Below are positions 19,949-28,093 of a stretch of DNA of 64,000 bases, in pieces; the first letter of the stretch is position 1, and each line of letters opens with the position of its first letter. The position numbers and the translations under genes were made by a program. This stretch comes from Pseudomonas sp. GM79 (GTDB taxonomy: Bacteria > Pseudomonadota > Gammaproteobacteria > Pseudomonadales > Pseudomonadaceae), in NCBI RefSeq assembly GCF_000282495.1, contig NZ_AKJE01000111.1:90631-154630 (forward strand), written 5' to 3'. The notes below the pieces were generated by a model. The model was given only the letters and a program-made list of their open reading frames with translations, was not told where the DNA came from and made no database searches.

Positions 19949-20012
19949 TCAAATCTCCTGAACATAATCAGCAAGTTTTTTTGTCTCCGCGACCCGAATT
20001 CGGCATCGCGTA
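19949..20012 (-). promoter_or_regulatory. ROSE-like RNA thermometer in the hsp20 5' leader
   Basis: On the minus strand the leader contains CUUGCUGA (19968-19975) and UUCAGGAG (19955-19962), separated by a 5-base loop. They pair to bury the Shine-Dalgarno AGGAG, leaving the single G of the UUGCU box bulged, which is the hallmark of ROSE thermometers. A second, upstream hairpin (19989-20009) is built on GCGA/UCGC with the core CCGAAUUCGG. ROSE elements are known before ibpA genes of Pseudomonas; the assignment here is from pairing done by eye. Confidence 0.82.
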
Positions 20013-20018
20013 ATCCTT

Positions 20019-20046
20019 AGATAAGGACCGCTGATTGCTTTTCAAG
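20019..20046 (-). promoter_or_regulatory. Sigma-32 (RpoH)-type promoter of hsp20
   Basis: CTTGAA at 20041-20046, a 14-base spacer, and CCTTATCT at 20019-20026 match the heat-shock consensus (CTTGAA, CCCCATNT) at the proper distance. Transcription would begin near 20012, immediately ahead of the ROSE hairpins. Confidence 0.7.
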
Positions 20047-20065
20047 AGATTATTTCAAGATTTTT

Positions 20066-21025
20066 TCAGGCCGCTTCAGACACCTGCAACCCCAGTAAAC
20101 GCGAGACATTATCCAGTTCGGTCTCACGACGCAGGACGGTGAACAGCTCTACCGCTTCGGGATAATTGCGGGTCAGCATTGCCAGCCACTGCTTCAAGCG
20201 ACCCGGCGATTGGCGTGGCGTCATCTGCGCCTTGGCTTGCAGCCAGAAGTCTTGAATCAGCGGCAGCAGCTCGGCCCAGGTCATCTCAACGACGTCTTCA
20301 CCGGCGCGGGCGGCGGCGATTTGCCGGGCCAGATCCGGACGCGATACCAGACCGCGACCGAGCATGATGTCTTCGACGCCGCTGATCTCGCGGCAACGAC
20401 GCCAGTCCTCGACGCTCCAGATGTCGCCATTGGCAAACACCGGGACCTTGACCACGTTCTGCACCCGAGGGATCCATTCCCAGTGGGCTGGCGGCTTGTA
20501 GCCATCGGTCTTGGTCCGCGCGTGGACCACGATGTGCGCCGCCCCGCCTTCAGCCAGGGCCGTGGCGCAAACCAGCGCACCGTCCGGGCTGTCGAAACCG
20601 AGGCGCATCTTGGCGGTCACTGGAATGTGCGCTGGCACCGCACGACGGACGTGTTCGACGATTTGGTTGAGCAGTTCAGGCTCTTTGAGCAGCACCGCGC
20701 CGCCACGGGATTTGTTGACGGTCTTGGCCGGGCAGCCGAAGTTCAGGTCGATGACCTCGGAACCCAACTCGCAGGCCAGTGCGGCGTTTTCCGCCAGGCA
20801 CACCGGATCGGAGCCCAGCAGTTGCACCCGCAGCGGCACGCCGGAGGCGGTTCGGGCGTTGGTCAGCAGTTCCGGGCCGAACTTGTGGTAATAGGCAGGC
20901 GTAAGCAGCTGATCGTTGATCCGAATAAATTCGGTCACGCACCAATCGATACCGCCCACACGGGTCAGCACGTCCCGCAGGATGTTGTCGACCAACCCCT
21001 CCATGGGCGCCAAAGCAATTTGCAT
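20066..21025 (-). CDS. dusC: tRNA-dihydrouridine(16) synthase
   Basis: 319 residues from ATG at 21025 (MQIALAPMEGLVD); a TTG 15 bases further upstream is possible. DusC reduces U16 of tRNAs with FMN and NADPH. The catalytic cysteine lies in IDLNFGCPAKTVNKSRGG, the FMN/substrate region in HARTKTDGYKPPAHWEWI, and the phosphate-binding loop in LGRGLVSRPDL. The DusC-type start (LAPMEG, not APM.DWTD as in DusA) and the short C-terminal helical domain separate it from the DusA encoded near 59.2 kb. Confidence 0.92.
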   Translation of the reverse strand: MQIALAPMEGLVDNILRDVLTRVGGIDWCVTEFIRINDQLLTPAYYHKFGPELLTNARTASGVPLRVQLLGSDPVCLAENAALACELGSEVIDLNFGCPAKTVNKSRGGAVLLKEPELLNQIVEHVRRAVPAHIPVTAKMRLGFDSPDGALVCATALAEGGAAHIVVHARTKTDGYKPPAHWEWIPRVQNVVKVPVFANGDIWSVEDWRRCREISGVEDIMLGRGLVSRPDLARQIAAARAGEDVVEMTWAELLPLIQDFWLQAKAQMTPRQSPGRLKQWLAMLTRNYPEAVELFTVLRRETELDNVSRLLGLQVSEAA

Positions 21026-21101
21026 GAAAAACACACTCAACGAAAAACGTGCGGCAGTTTACTGGATTGCGCGAGAAATCTGCAGAACATCGCTGATTCC
21101 T

Positions 21102-21192
21102 TGTGGGAGCGGGCTTGCTCGCGAAAGCGGTTTAACATTCAACAATTGTGCTGCCTGTCAGTCTGCTTTCGCGAGCAAGCCCGCTCCCACAT
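21102..21192. repeat. Inverted REP pair (thioesterase-dusC gap)
   Basis: TGTGGGAGCGGGCTTGCTCG and its inverted copy are separated by about 38 bases. The right copy touches the stop codon of the thioesterase gene. Confidence 0.9.
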
Positions 21193-21641
21193 TAGATTTT
21201 CGCTGAATCCAAATCCTGCAACGCCGGGCCATAGCCCTCGATAAACTCCGCCGGCATGCGCTTGGGCTTGCCGGTCGACAGTTCGATGCACACGAAAGTG
21301 GTCTGCGCCCGCAGCAACGTCGTGTTGTCGCTGGGGCGCTTCAATTGAAAGTGTCGGGTCATTTTCAGGCGCTGGTCCCAATCGACGATCCAGGTCGCCA
21401 ACTGCAACTCATCACCCTCATAGGCCGCAGCCAGGTAATCGATCTCGTGCCGTACCACCGCCATCGCCCGATCCAGCCGCCGGTACTCGACCAGATCCAG
21501 GCCCAGCCGTTGCGAGTGGCGCCAGGCGCAACGCTCGAGCCAGGTCACGTACACCGCGTTGTTCGCATGGCCCAACCCGTCGATGTCCTCGGCGTCCACT
21601 TCCAGATCAATGATAAACGGCGTTGCCCGATCCCAGCCCAT
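21192..21641 (-). CDS. 4-hydroxybenzoyl-CoA-thioesterase-like hotdog protein
   Basis: 149 residues. A single hotdog domain with the YbgC/FcbC-type segment DIDGLGHANNAVYVTWLERC, in which the usual catalytic aspartate position of D-xx-GHxNN is retained, then HEIDYLAAAYEGDELQL. It probably cleaves an acyl-CoA thioester; the substrate is unknown. It is the last gene after the TetR and hydrolase genes, with a 48-base gap, so a three-gene unit is likely. Confidence 0.85.
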   Translation of the reverse strand: MGWDRATPFIIDLEVDAEDIDGLGHANNAVYVTWLERCAWRHSQRLGLDLVEYRRLDRAMAVVRHEIDYLAAAYEGDELQLATWIVDWDQRLKMTRHFQLKRPSDNTTLLRAQTTFVCIELSTGKPKRMPAEFIEGYGPALQDLDSAKI

Positions 21642-21689
21642 GCCCCACTCCCGGTCAGATTATTTCGACCGGGGCAGTGTAACGGAAGC

Positions 21690-22523
21690 TCAGGCCGATT
21701 GGCGCGATTGCAGGCTGCGACCAGTCAGCAGCGAGAGAACGCCGTCGATCACCCGCGGATCGGCCAGCACCCGCTGATGCCCGCCCTCTTCCAGGCGCAA
21801 CAGACGGCTGTCGAACCAGGCTTCGTGGATCAACTGGGATTCCTTGACCGGAACAAAGTTGTCGTCCTCGGCATGGACGATCAGCCCCGGCATGTCGAGC
21901 TGATAGTGCGCGACATCCAGTGCAGCGGCACGCATGCCGACATCTTTCTCGACCTGGCGAATAAACGCCGAACGCGCTTTGGGCGGCAGGCGTACATAGC
22001 GTGCGAACCCACGCAATACCCCGAGAATTCGCGCCGGGGCGGCGATCGAGACCAGGGTTTCGGTGCGCAAGCCCAACTGAACTGCGAGCATGGCACTGGC
22101 GCCACCCATGGAGTGCCCAATGACCGCTTGCAGCGGCGGCAACTCAGCGGCCGCCTCGAGCATGGCCCGGGCGAACAGCACCACATTTGCTTCGCGACCA
22201 GGTGAGCGACCGTGAGCCGGGCCGTCGAGGGCAACCACGGTGTAACCGGCATCGACCAGCGCGGTGATCAGCGCGGCAAACTGTGTCGGCCGGCCCTCCC
22301 AGCCGTGCATCAACAACACCGCCGGCCCTTGCCCCCAACGCAACGCGGAGAGGCCGAAGCGCAAGGTGATCCGTTCGGATTTCGCCAGCAGCGGCAATTC
22401 CCAATCACGCGGCGGCAATTCCCGCGGAGTCATGAACGCCAGGCGCATCTTGCTCGCCACCAGCTTCGGCGCGAACCAGCCCAAGGTGCCATTAACGCCA
22501 CGAACCCAGCTCAACGTGTTCAT
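21690..22523 (-). CDS. Alpha/beta-hydrolase
   Basis: 277 residues. The hydrolase core is complete: oxyanion strand LLMHGWEGRPTQFAAL, then ALDGPAHGRSPG, the nucleophile elbow VIGHSMGGASAML (GxSxG), an acid in IVHAEDDNFVPV, and a late histidine in LEEGGHQRVL. No signal peptide is evident. It follows the TetR gene by 30 bases, so the regulator probably controls it; the natural ester or amide substrate is not predictable. Confidence 0.88.
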   Translation of the reverse strand: MNTLSWVRGVNGTLGWFAPKLVASKMRLAFMTPRELPPRDWELPLLAKSERITLRFGLSALRWGQGPAVLLMHGWEGRPTQFAALITALVDAGYTVVALDGPAHGRSPGREANVVLFARAMLEAAAELPPLQAVIGHSMGGASAMLAVQLGLRTETLVSIAAPARILGVLRGFARYVRLPPKARSAFIRQVEKDVGMRAAALDVAHYQLDMPGLIVHAEDDNFVPVKESQLIHEAWFDSRLLRLEEGGHQRVLADPRVIDGVLSLLTGRSLQSRQSA

Positions 22524-22553
22524 CGCTCATCTCCTCAGGCTGATGCCTTTAGG

Positions 22554-23093
22554 TCACAGCACCGCCGACTTGGCGGCGCGCAGCAATCGATCGGACAACT
22601 CTCCTGGCCCTAGCGCCCGTGCCAGAGCCAAACCACCGACCATCAAGGCGATGTCGGCCAAAACTTTGTCGGCGTCTTCCGGACTGGCCGCCAACTGCGC
22701 GACCATCAACTCAACATGCTCGTTCAATGCCACACGAAATTCGTCCGGCAGACGACCCAACTCGCCGACCGACGCCGGAATCGGGCATGCCTGCTCGGTG
22801 GAATCACGGTGTTTGCGCGATAGGTAGAACGCTGCGACCAACGCGCGACGCTCTTCGCCGGTCAACTGGGCGTCCATGTCAGCGATCAAGCCACGACGAT
22901 GGCTGAGTAGCTGCTTGAACGCTTCCAGCATCAATGCGTCCTTGCTTTCGAAGTGTGCGTAGAAGCCGCCGACCGTCAGACCAGCCGCGCCCATCACTTC
23001 GCCCACGCTCGGCTCGGCCGGGCCGCGCTGGATCAGCGCTGCACTGGCAGCCTTGAGGATGCGTTCGCGGGTTTGAGCTTTTTTATCGTTCAT
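22554..23093 (-). CDS. TetR-family transcriptional repressor
   Basis: 179 residues. The N-terminal helix-turn-helix is typical (RERILKAASAALIQRG and SVGEVMGAAGLTVGGFYAHFESKDALMLEAF); the C-terminal domain is of the TetR_C type with a Cys in EQACPIPASVGEL. GGAGG precedes the ATG. It is the first gene of the TetR-hydrolase-thioesterase unit and has a palindrome over its own promoter, so autorepression is likely. Confidence 0.9.
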   Translation of the reverse strand: MNDKKAQTRERILKAASAALIQRGPAEPSVGEVMGAAGLTVGGFYAHFESKDALMLEAFKQLLSHRRGLIADMDAQLTGEERRALVAAFYLSRKHRDSTEQACPIPASVGELGRLPDEFRVALNEHVELMVAQLAASPEDADKVLADIALMVGGLALARALGPGELSDRLLRAAKSAVL

Positions 23094-23116
23094 CGTTGCC
23101 TCCGAATATTACGACT

Positions 23117-23151
23117 AGAATATTATTCTCATAATAATTTTTCGCAAGTCG
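23117..23151 (-). promoter_or_regulatory. Promoter and palindromic operator of the TetR unit
   Basis: On the minus strand TTGCGA, a 16-base spacer and TAATAT make a plausible promoter. The 13-bp perfect palindrome AGAATATTATTCT (23117-23129) covers its -10 box; a half copy (GAATATT) lies 8 bases further downstream. Confidence 0.5.
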
Positions 23152-23221
23152 TGGATGTGACCGCTGGTCTGAAGAACAGTTTTGAGAAAAAAGGAGAGTT
23201 GGCCAAACGCCAGACAAACAA

Positions 23222-23250
23222 AAGGGCCATTCAATAATTGAATGACCCTT
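23222..23250 (-). terminator. Terminator of the tRNA-Glu/Ala array
   Basis: GGGTCATTCAAT and ATTGAATGGCCC-type arms pair on the minus strand, followed by TTTTGTTTG. It lies just past the last tRNA-Glu. Confidence 0.75.
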
Positions 23251-23275
23251 AAAAATCCCGCAGAGCGGGTAATCG

Positions 23276-23351
23276 TGGCGTCCCCTAGGGGACTCGAACC
23301 CCTGTTACCGCCGTGAAAGGGCGGTGTCCTAGGCCACTAGACGAAGGGGAC
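23276..23351 (-). tRNA. tRNA-Glu (UUC), copy 2
   Basis: 76 bases with encoded CCA. It starts GTCCCCTTCGTCTAGTGG, has anticodon TTC in CCGCCCTTTCACGGCGG, and a standard T arm GGTTCGAATCC. Identical to the copy at 23560. Confidence 0.97.
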
Positions 23352-23430
23352 ACAAACCCTTCTATACAATGATCAGTGCTGAGAGCTGATCGATTCAAGG
23401 CCGGTGTGGCCAGACCTTGAACTGTAAAAT

Positions 23431-23506
<76 letters not shown>

Positions 23507-23559
23507 GGATTTTTCGCCTCGCGGCGGAGCGACATCTTGCAACATCGCTTCTGTAAAAC

Positions 23560-23635
23560 TGGCGTCCCCTAGGGGACTCGAACCCCTGTTACCGCCGTGA
23601 AAGGGCGGTGTCCTAGGCCACTAGACGAAGGGGAC
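23560..23635 (-). tRNA. tRNA-Glu (UUC), copy 1
   Basis: Same sequence as the copy at 23276, with anticodon TTC and an encoded CCA. Part of a duplicated Ala-Glu unit. Confidence 0.97.
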
Positions 23636-23714
23636 GCAAACCCTTCTATACAACTGATCAACGCTGAGTGTTGATCGCTTCAAGGCCGGTGTGGCCAGAC
23701 CTTGAAGTGTAAAT

Positions 23715-23790
<76 letters not shown>

Positions 23791-23811
23791 TCATCGCTGA
23801 GGACGGGGCGA

Positions 23812-23840
23812 ATCTTAATGGCGCATCGGAAGGCTGTCAA
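23812..23840 (-). promoter_or_regulatory. Sigma-70 promoter of the tRNA array
   Basis: TTGACA (23835-23840), a 17-base spacer and TAAGAT (23812-23817), followed by a GC-rich discriminator TCGCCCCGTCC. GC-rich discriminators are typical of stringently controlled stable-RNA promoters. Confidence 0.8.
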
Positions 23841-23930
23841 ACTTATTTTTAACAATTTCCAAAATTTTTTGCCCACATAACAATCACTTACCGCCCTCCC
23901 CCCGAAAAACGGGGGTGGCGCCGAAGAGCA

Positions 23931-23966
23931 AGATCAAAAGATCGCAGCCTTCGGCAGCTCCTACAC
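23931..23966. repeat. Single copy of an AGATCGCAGCC...GGCAGCTCCTAC repeat
   Basis: AAAGATCGCAGCC followed by TTCGGCAGCTCCTAC. The same unit occurs as an inverted pair near 37.0 kb, so this is a second intergenic repeat family distinct from REP. It lies 3' of gltX. A separate GC hairpin (CCCCCGAAAAACGGGGG) lies about 20 bases away. Confidence 0.75.
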
Positions 23967-23980
23967 AAGGTTAAACAGCC

Positions 23981-25462
23981 TTAAGCGATAGCGCCCAGGA
24001 GTTTTTCCCACTCCTTGTTTTCCTTCTTCGACACGCCGCCCAGCAGGTCGATAGCCTGGCGCAGACGGAAACGGGTGAGGTCCGGACCGAGGATTTCCAT
24101 CGCGTCGAGCACCGACACCGAGCTGGCCTGCCCCGTGATCGCGGCGAACATCAGCGGCATGGCATCACGCAGCTTCAACTCCAGGGATTCGACCACCGCC
24201 TGAATCGTCGCGGTAATGCTGTCCTTCTCCCACTGACGCAGGCTTTCCAGCTTCCACAGAATCAACTGCATCAACTGACGAACCTGATCGCCCGAGAGCT
24301 TCTTGGATTCGAACAGTTTGGCGTCCGGGTTCACGCCACCAGCGAAGAAGAAGCCGGCCAGTGGTGCGACCTGGCTGAAGGTTTCAACCCGGCCCTGCAC
24401 GTGCGGTGCGATCTTCATCATGTATTCAGGGTTCAGTGCCCACTTTTGCAGACGAGCGGCGAACTCTTCCACCGGCAGGTCACGCAGCCATTGGCCGTTG
24501 AGCCACGACAGCTTCTCGATGTCGAAAATCGGCCCGCCGAGGGAGACGCGGCTCAGGTCGAAGTTATCGACCATTTCCTGCAGGGAGAACTTCTCGCGCT
24601 CGTCCGGCATCGACCAGCCCATGCGGCCCAAGTAGTTGAGCATCGCTTCCGGCATGAAGCCCATGCGCTCGTAGAAGGTCACCGAGGTCGGGTTCTTGCG
24701 CTTGGACAGCTTGCTCTTGTCCGGGTTACGCAGCAGCGGCATGTAGCACAGCTGCGGTTGTTCCCAGCCGAAGTATTCGTACAAGAGGATCAGTTTCGGC
24801 GCCGAAGGCAGCCATTCTTCACCGCGCAAAACGTGAGTGATGCCCATCAAGTGGTCATCGACAACGTTGGCCAGGAAGTACGTCGGCAAGCCGTCGGTCT
24901 TCATCAGCACTTGCATGTCCATGCGATCCCACGGGATCTCGACGTCGCCACGCAGCATGTCAGGCACCACGCACACGCCTTCGGTCGGCACTTTCATGCG
25001 GATCACGTGTGGCTCGCCGGCAGCCAGGCGGCGCGCGACTTCTTCCTTGGAGAGCAACAGCGCACGACCGTCGTAACGCGGGGTTTCGCCGCGGGCCATT
25101 TGCTCGGCGCGCATCTGGTCCAGTTCTTCAGCCGTACAGAAGCACGGGAAGGCATGACCCATGTCGACCAATTGCTGGCAGTACTTCTGATAAATATCGC
25201 CGCGCTCGCTCTGACGATAAGGACCGTGCGGGCCGCCGACATCCGGGCCTTCGCTCCAGTCGATACCCAACCAGCGCAGGGCGTCGAAAATCTGCTGCTC
25301 GGACTCGCGGGTCGAACGCAACTGGTCGGTGTCTTCGATCCGCAGGATGAACTCACCGCCATGCTGCTTGGCAAAGCAGTAGTTGAACAAAGCGATGTAA
25401 GCGGTACCTACGTGGGGGTCCCCGGTAGGCGATGGCGCGATGCGAGTGCGGACGGTGGTCAT
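23981..25462 (-). CDS. gltX: Glutamate--tRNA ligase
   Basis: 493 residues, class I synthetase charging tRNA-Glu. The HIGH-type motif appears as PSPTGDPHVGTAYIAL near residue 10 and the KMSKS-type motif as DKSKLSKRKNPTS near residue 245. The zinc-binding region contains CFCTAEELDQ. The C-terminal anticodon-binding helical domain is complete. The gene lies immediately downstream of four tRNA genes, two of which are its own substrate, but the array has its own promoter and terminator facing the same way. Confidence 0.97.
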   Translation of the reverse strand: MTTVRTRIAPSPTGDPHVGTAYIALFNYCFAKQHGGEFILRIEDTDQLRSTRESEQQIFDALRWLGIDWSEGPDVGGPHGPYRQSERGDIYQKYCQQLVDMGHAFPCFCTAEELDQMRAEQMARGETPRYDGRALLLSKEEVARRLAAGEPHVIRMKVPTEGVCVVPDMLRGDVEIPWDRMDMQVLMKTDGLPTYFLANVVDDHLMGITHVLRGEEWLPSAPKLILLYEYFGWEQPQLCYMPLLRNPDKSKLSKRKNPTSVTFYERMGFMPEAMLNYLGRMGWSMPDEREKFSLQEMVDNFDLSRVSLGGPIFDIEKLSWLNGQWLRDLPVEEFAARLQKWALNPEYMMKIAPHVQGRVETFSQVAPLAGFFFAGGVNPDAKLFESKKLSGDQVRQLMQLILWKLESLRQWEKDSITATIQAVVESLELKLRDAMPLMFAAITGQASSVSVLDAMEILGPDLTRFRLRQAIDLLGGVSKKENKEWEKLLGAIA

Positions 25463-25635
25463 GGCATGTCTCGAAAAGAATAAAAGCGAAGATCAAACAA
25501 GAGGCGAATGGTAACAGGCGATAGCCGCCCGGCTCCAGTGAGTGGGGTATTTACCTCCACATCACTCGTAGGCCGAGGTGGGTTGAGGGCTGGGGGAAGC
25601 GCTTTAGCTGATGAATATGGCGTTCAGTCGTACGC

Positions 25636-25720
25636 CTTCGCGAGCAAGCCCGCTCCCACAGTAGACCGCGCCCGCCTGGACAACTCGGTCAACTGTGGGA
25701 GCGGGCTTGCTCGCGAAGAG
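25636..25720. repeat. Inverted REP pair (uvrB-gltX gap)
   Basis: CTTCGCGAGCAAGCCCGCTC and its reverse complement, about 36 bases apart, 20 bases beyond the uvrB stop. Confidence 0.9.
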
Positions 25721-25740
25721 GCCCTGTCAGACACCACAAA

Positions 25741-27756
25741 TCAAATCGCGATCAACCGCTCCCGCAACTTGCCGATTTCGTCGCGCAACTGCGCCGCGGC
25801 TTCGAATTCCAGGTCGCGGGCCAGCTGGTACATCTTTTCTTCCAACTGACGAATGCGTTTGCTGATCTCGCTCGGCGAGCGCAGTTCGGCCTCGTACTTG
25901 GCACTTTCCTCGGCGGCCTTGGCCATGCCTTTGCGCTTCTTGCTGCGCGAACCCGGCACGACCGCGCCTTCCATAATGTCGGCGACGTCCTTGAACACCC
26001 CCTTCGGCGTGATGCCATTGGCCAGGTTGAAAGCGATCTGCTTGTCGCGACGACGCTCGGTTTCGCCGATCGCCCGCTCCATGGAGCCGGTGATGCGATC
26101 TGCGTACAAAATCGCCCGCCCATTGAGGTTGCGCGCCGCCCGGCCGATGGTCTGGATCAACGAGCGCTCGGAACGCAAGAAACCCTCCTTGTCCGCATCG
26201 AGAATCGCCACCAGCGAGACTTCCGGCATGTCCAGGCCTTCACGTAGAAGGTTGATCCCCACCAGCACATCGAAGACGCCGAGACGCAAGTCACGGATAA
26301 TTTCGACCCGCTCCACAGTGTCGATGTCCGAGTGCAGATAACGCACGCGCACGCCGTGGTCGGCCAGATAATCGGTCAAATCTTCAGACATGCGCTTGGT
26401 CAGCGTGGTGACCAGCACCCGCTCTTCCAGGGCCACACGCTTGGTGATTTCCGAGAGCAAGTCGTCGACCTGGGTCAACGCCGGACGGATTTCGATTTGC
26501 GGGTCAACCAGACCGGTCGGGCGCACCAATTGCTCGACCACTCGGCCAGCATGTTCCGCCTCATAATTGCCCGGCGTGGCCGAGACAAAAATCGTTTGGG
26601 GACTGATGCTTTCGAACTCATCGAAACGCATCGGCCGGTTGTCCAGCGCGGACGGCAGACGGAAGCCGTACTCCACCAGCGTCTCTTTCCGGGAACGGTC
26701 ACCTTTATACATGGCGCCGACTTGCGGCACGCTGACGTGGGATTCGTCGATCACCAGCAAGGCATCCGCCGGCAGGTAGTCGAACAACGTGGGCGGCGCC
26801 TGGCCGGATTCACGGCCCGACAGGTAGCGCGAATAGTTTTCGATGCCGTTGCAGTAGCCCAGCTCGAGGATCATCTCCAGGTCGAAACGGGTGCGCTGCT
26901 CCAGTCGCTGGGCTTCCACCAGTTTGTTATTGGAGCGCAGGTATTCCAGGCGCTCCTGCAATTCGACCTTGATCCCTTCGGTGGCCTCGAGCAGGGTTTC
27001 GCGCGGGGTCACGTAGTGGCTCTTCGGATAGAAGGTGAAACGCGGCAGTTTGCGGATGACTTCACCGGTCAGCGGATCGAAGGCGGACAGGCTCTCCACT
27101 TCGTCATCGAACAGCTCGATGCGGATCGCTTCGAAATCGGATTCCGCCGGGTGGATATCAATCACGTCGCCGCGCACCCGGAAGGTCGCCCGGGCGAAGT
27201 CCATGTCGTTGCGGGTGTATTGCAGGTCGGCCAGGCGACGTAGCAGCGCGCGCTGGTCGAGCTTGTCGCCGCGATCCACGTGCAACACCATCTTCAGATA
27301 GGTTTCCGGGCTGCCCAGACCGTAGATGCAGGACACCGTGGTGACGATGATCGCGTCCTTGCGCTCCAGCAGCGCCTTGGTCGCGGACAGGCGCATCTGC
27401 TCGATATGGTCGTTGATCGAGGCATCCTTCTCGATGAAGGTGTCGGACGACGGCACGTAGGCTTCGGGCTGGTAGTAGTCGTAATAAGACACGAAGTATT
27501 CAACGGCGTTGTTCGGGAAGAACGTCTTGAATTCGCCATACAACTGCGCGGCCAGGGTCTTGTTGGGCGCCAGCACCAGCGTCGGGCGCTGAATCTGGGC
27601 GATCACGTTGGCGATGCTGAAGGTCTTGCCCGAGCCGGTCACACCGAGCAACGTCTGGTGCGCCAGCCCGGCCTCAATGCCCTCGACCATCAGGCGGATG
27701 GCTTCCGGCTGATCGCCGGCGGGCTCGAAGCGGGTGACTAGCTGGAATTCAGACAT
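25741..27756 (-). CDS. uvrB: Excinuclease ABC subunit B
   Basis: 671 residues. UvrB is the damage-verifying helicase-like subunit of nucleotide excision repair. Walker A GVTGSGKTFS near residue 40; the beta-hairpin EYFVSYYDYYQPEAYVP; DESH box in LVIDESHVSVPQ; helicase motif VI in QTIGRAARN; and a C-terminal UVR motif (LEEKMYQLARDLEFEAAAQLRDEI, given here by its span). ATG at 27756 follows AGAGGT; an in-frame extension to 27813 lacks family similarity. No LexA-type box was found upstream. Confidence 0.97.
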   Translation of the reverse strand: MSEFQLVTRFEPAGDQPEAIRLMVEGIEAGLAHQTLLGVTGSGKTFSIANVIAQIQRPTLVLAPNKTLAAQLYGEFKTFFPNNAVEYFVSYYDYYQPEAYVPSSDTFIEKDASINDHIEQMRLSATKALLERKDAIIVTTVSCIYGLGSPETYLKMVLHVDRGDKLDQRALLRRLADLQYTRNDMDFARATFRVRGDVIDIHPAESDFEAIRIELFDDEVESLSAFDPLTGEVIRKLPRFTFYPKSHYVTPRETLLEATEGIKVELQERLEYLRSNNKLVEAQRLEQRTRFDLEMILELGYCNGIENYSRYLSGRESGQAPPTLFDYLPADALLVIDESHVSVPQVGAMYKGDRSRKETLVEYGFRLPSALDNRPMRFDEFESISPQTIFVSATPGNYEAEHAGRVVEQLVRPTGLVDPQIEIRPALTQVDDLLSEITKRVALEERVLVTTLTKRMSEDLTDYLADHGVRVRYLHSDIDTVERVEIIRDLRLGVFDVLVGINLLREGLDMPEVSLVAILDADKEGFLRSERSLIQTIGRAARNLNGRAILYADRITGSMERAIGETERRRDKQIAFNLANGITPKGVFKDVADIMEGAVVPGSRSKKRKGMAKAAEESAKYEAELRSPSEISKRIRQLEEKMYQLARDLEFEAAAQLRDEIGKLRERLIAI

Positions 27757-27982
27757 ACATACCTCTGGATTCGCGCCTGCCCAGTCAAACCGGACAGCGA
27801 CGAAAAAAACCACAAACGACCGATGTCGCCCAAGGAAAAAACTGGATTGTGCTCAATGTGGAGCCGATTGCCATCGCTTTCAAGGCAAACGTCCTACATC
27901 GGGCAAAACCTTTGACGACACCACTCGACCCATGATCGAAAAATAATTGGAAAAACTTACGGTAAAAGCCGAATCGCCTGTC

Positions 27983-28010
27983 GCCATCAATCGCTGATGG
28001 CCTCTATACT
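27983..28010 (+). promoter_or_regulatory. Palindrome overlapping the aminotransferase promoter
   Basis: GCCATCA-5-TGATGGC (27983-28001) is a perfect inverted repeat ending 3 bases before a TATACT -10 box (28005-28010). No good -35 is present at the expected spot, which lies inside the palindrome. It looks like an activator or repressor site; the protein is unknown. The rest of the 337-base uvrB-aminotransferase gap shows no gene. Confidence 0.4.
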
Positions 28011-28093
28011 AGCTCCCCGTTTGTGCACCGCTCTAGTGCATTCGGCTGGAGCGCGACACGTCCCTCCACACTCCATTCAGAGCCGCCGCAATA

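Noticed and set aside
27757..28093. LexA (SOS) box upstream of uvrB
   Set aside because: No CTGT-N8-ACAG match on either strand.
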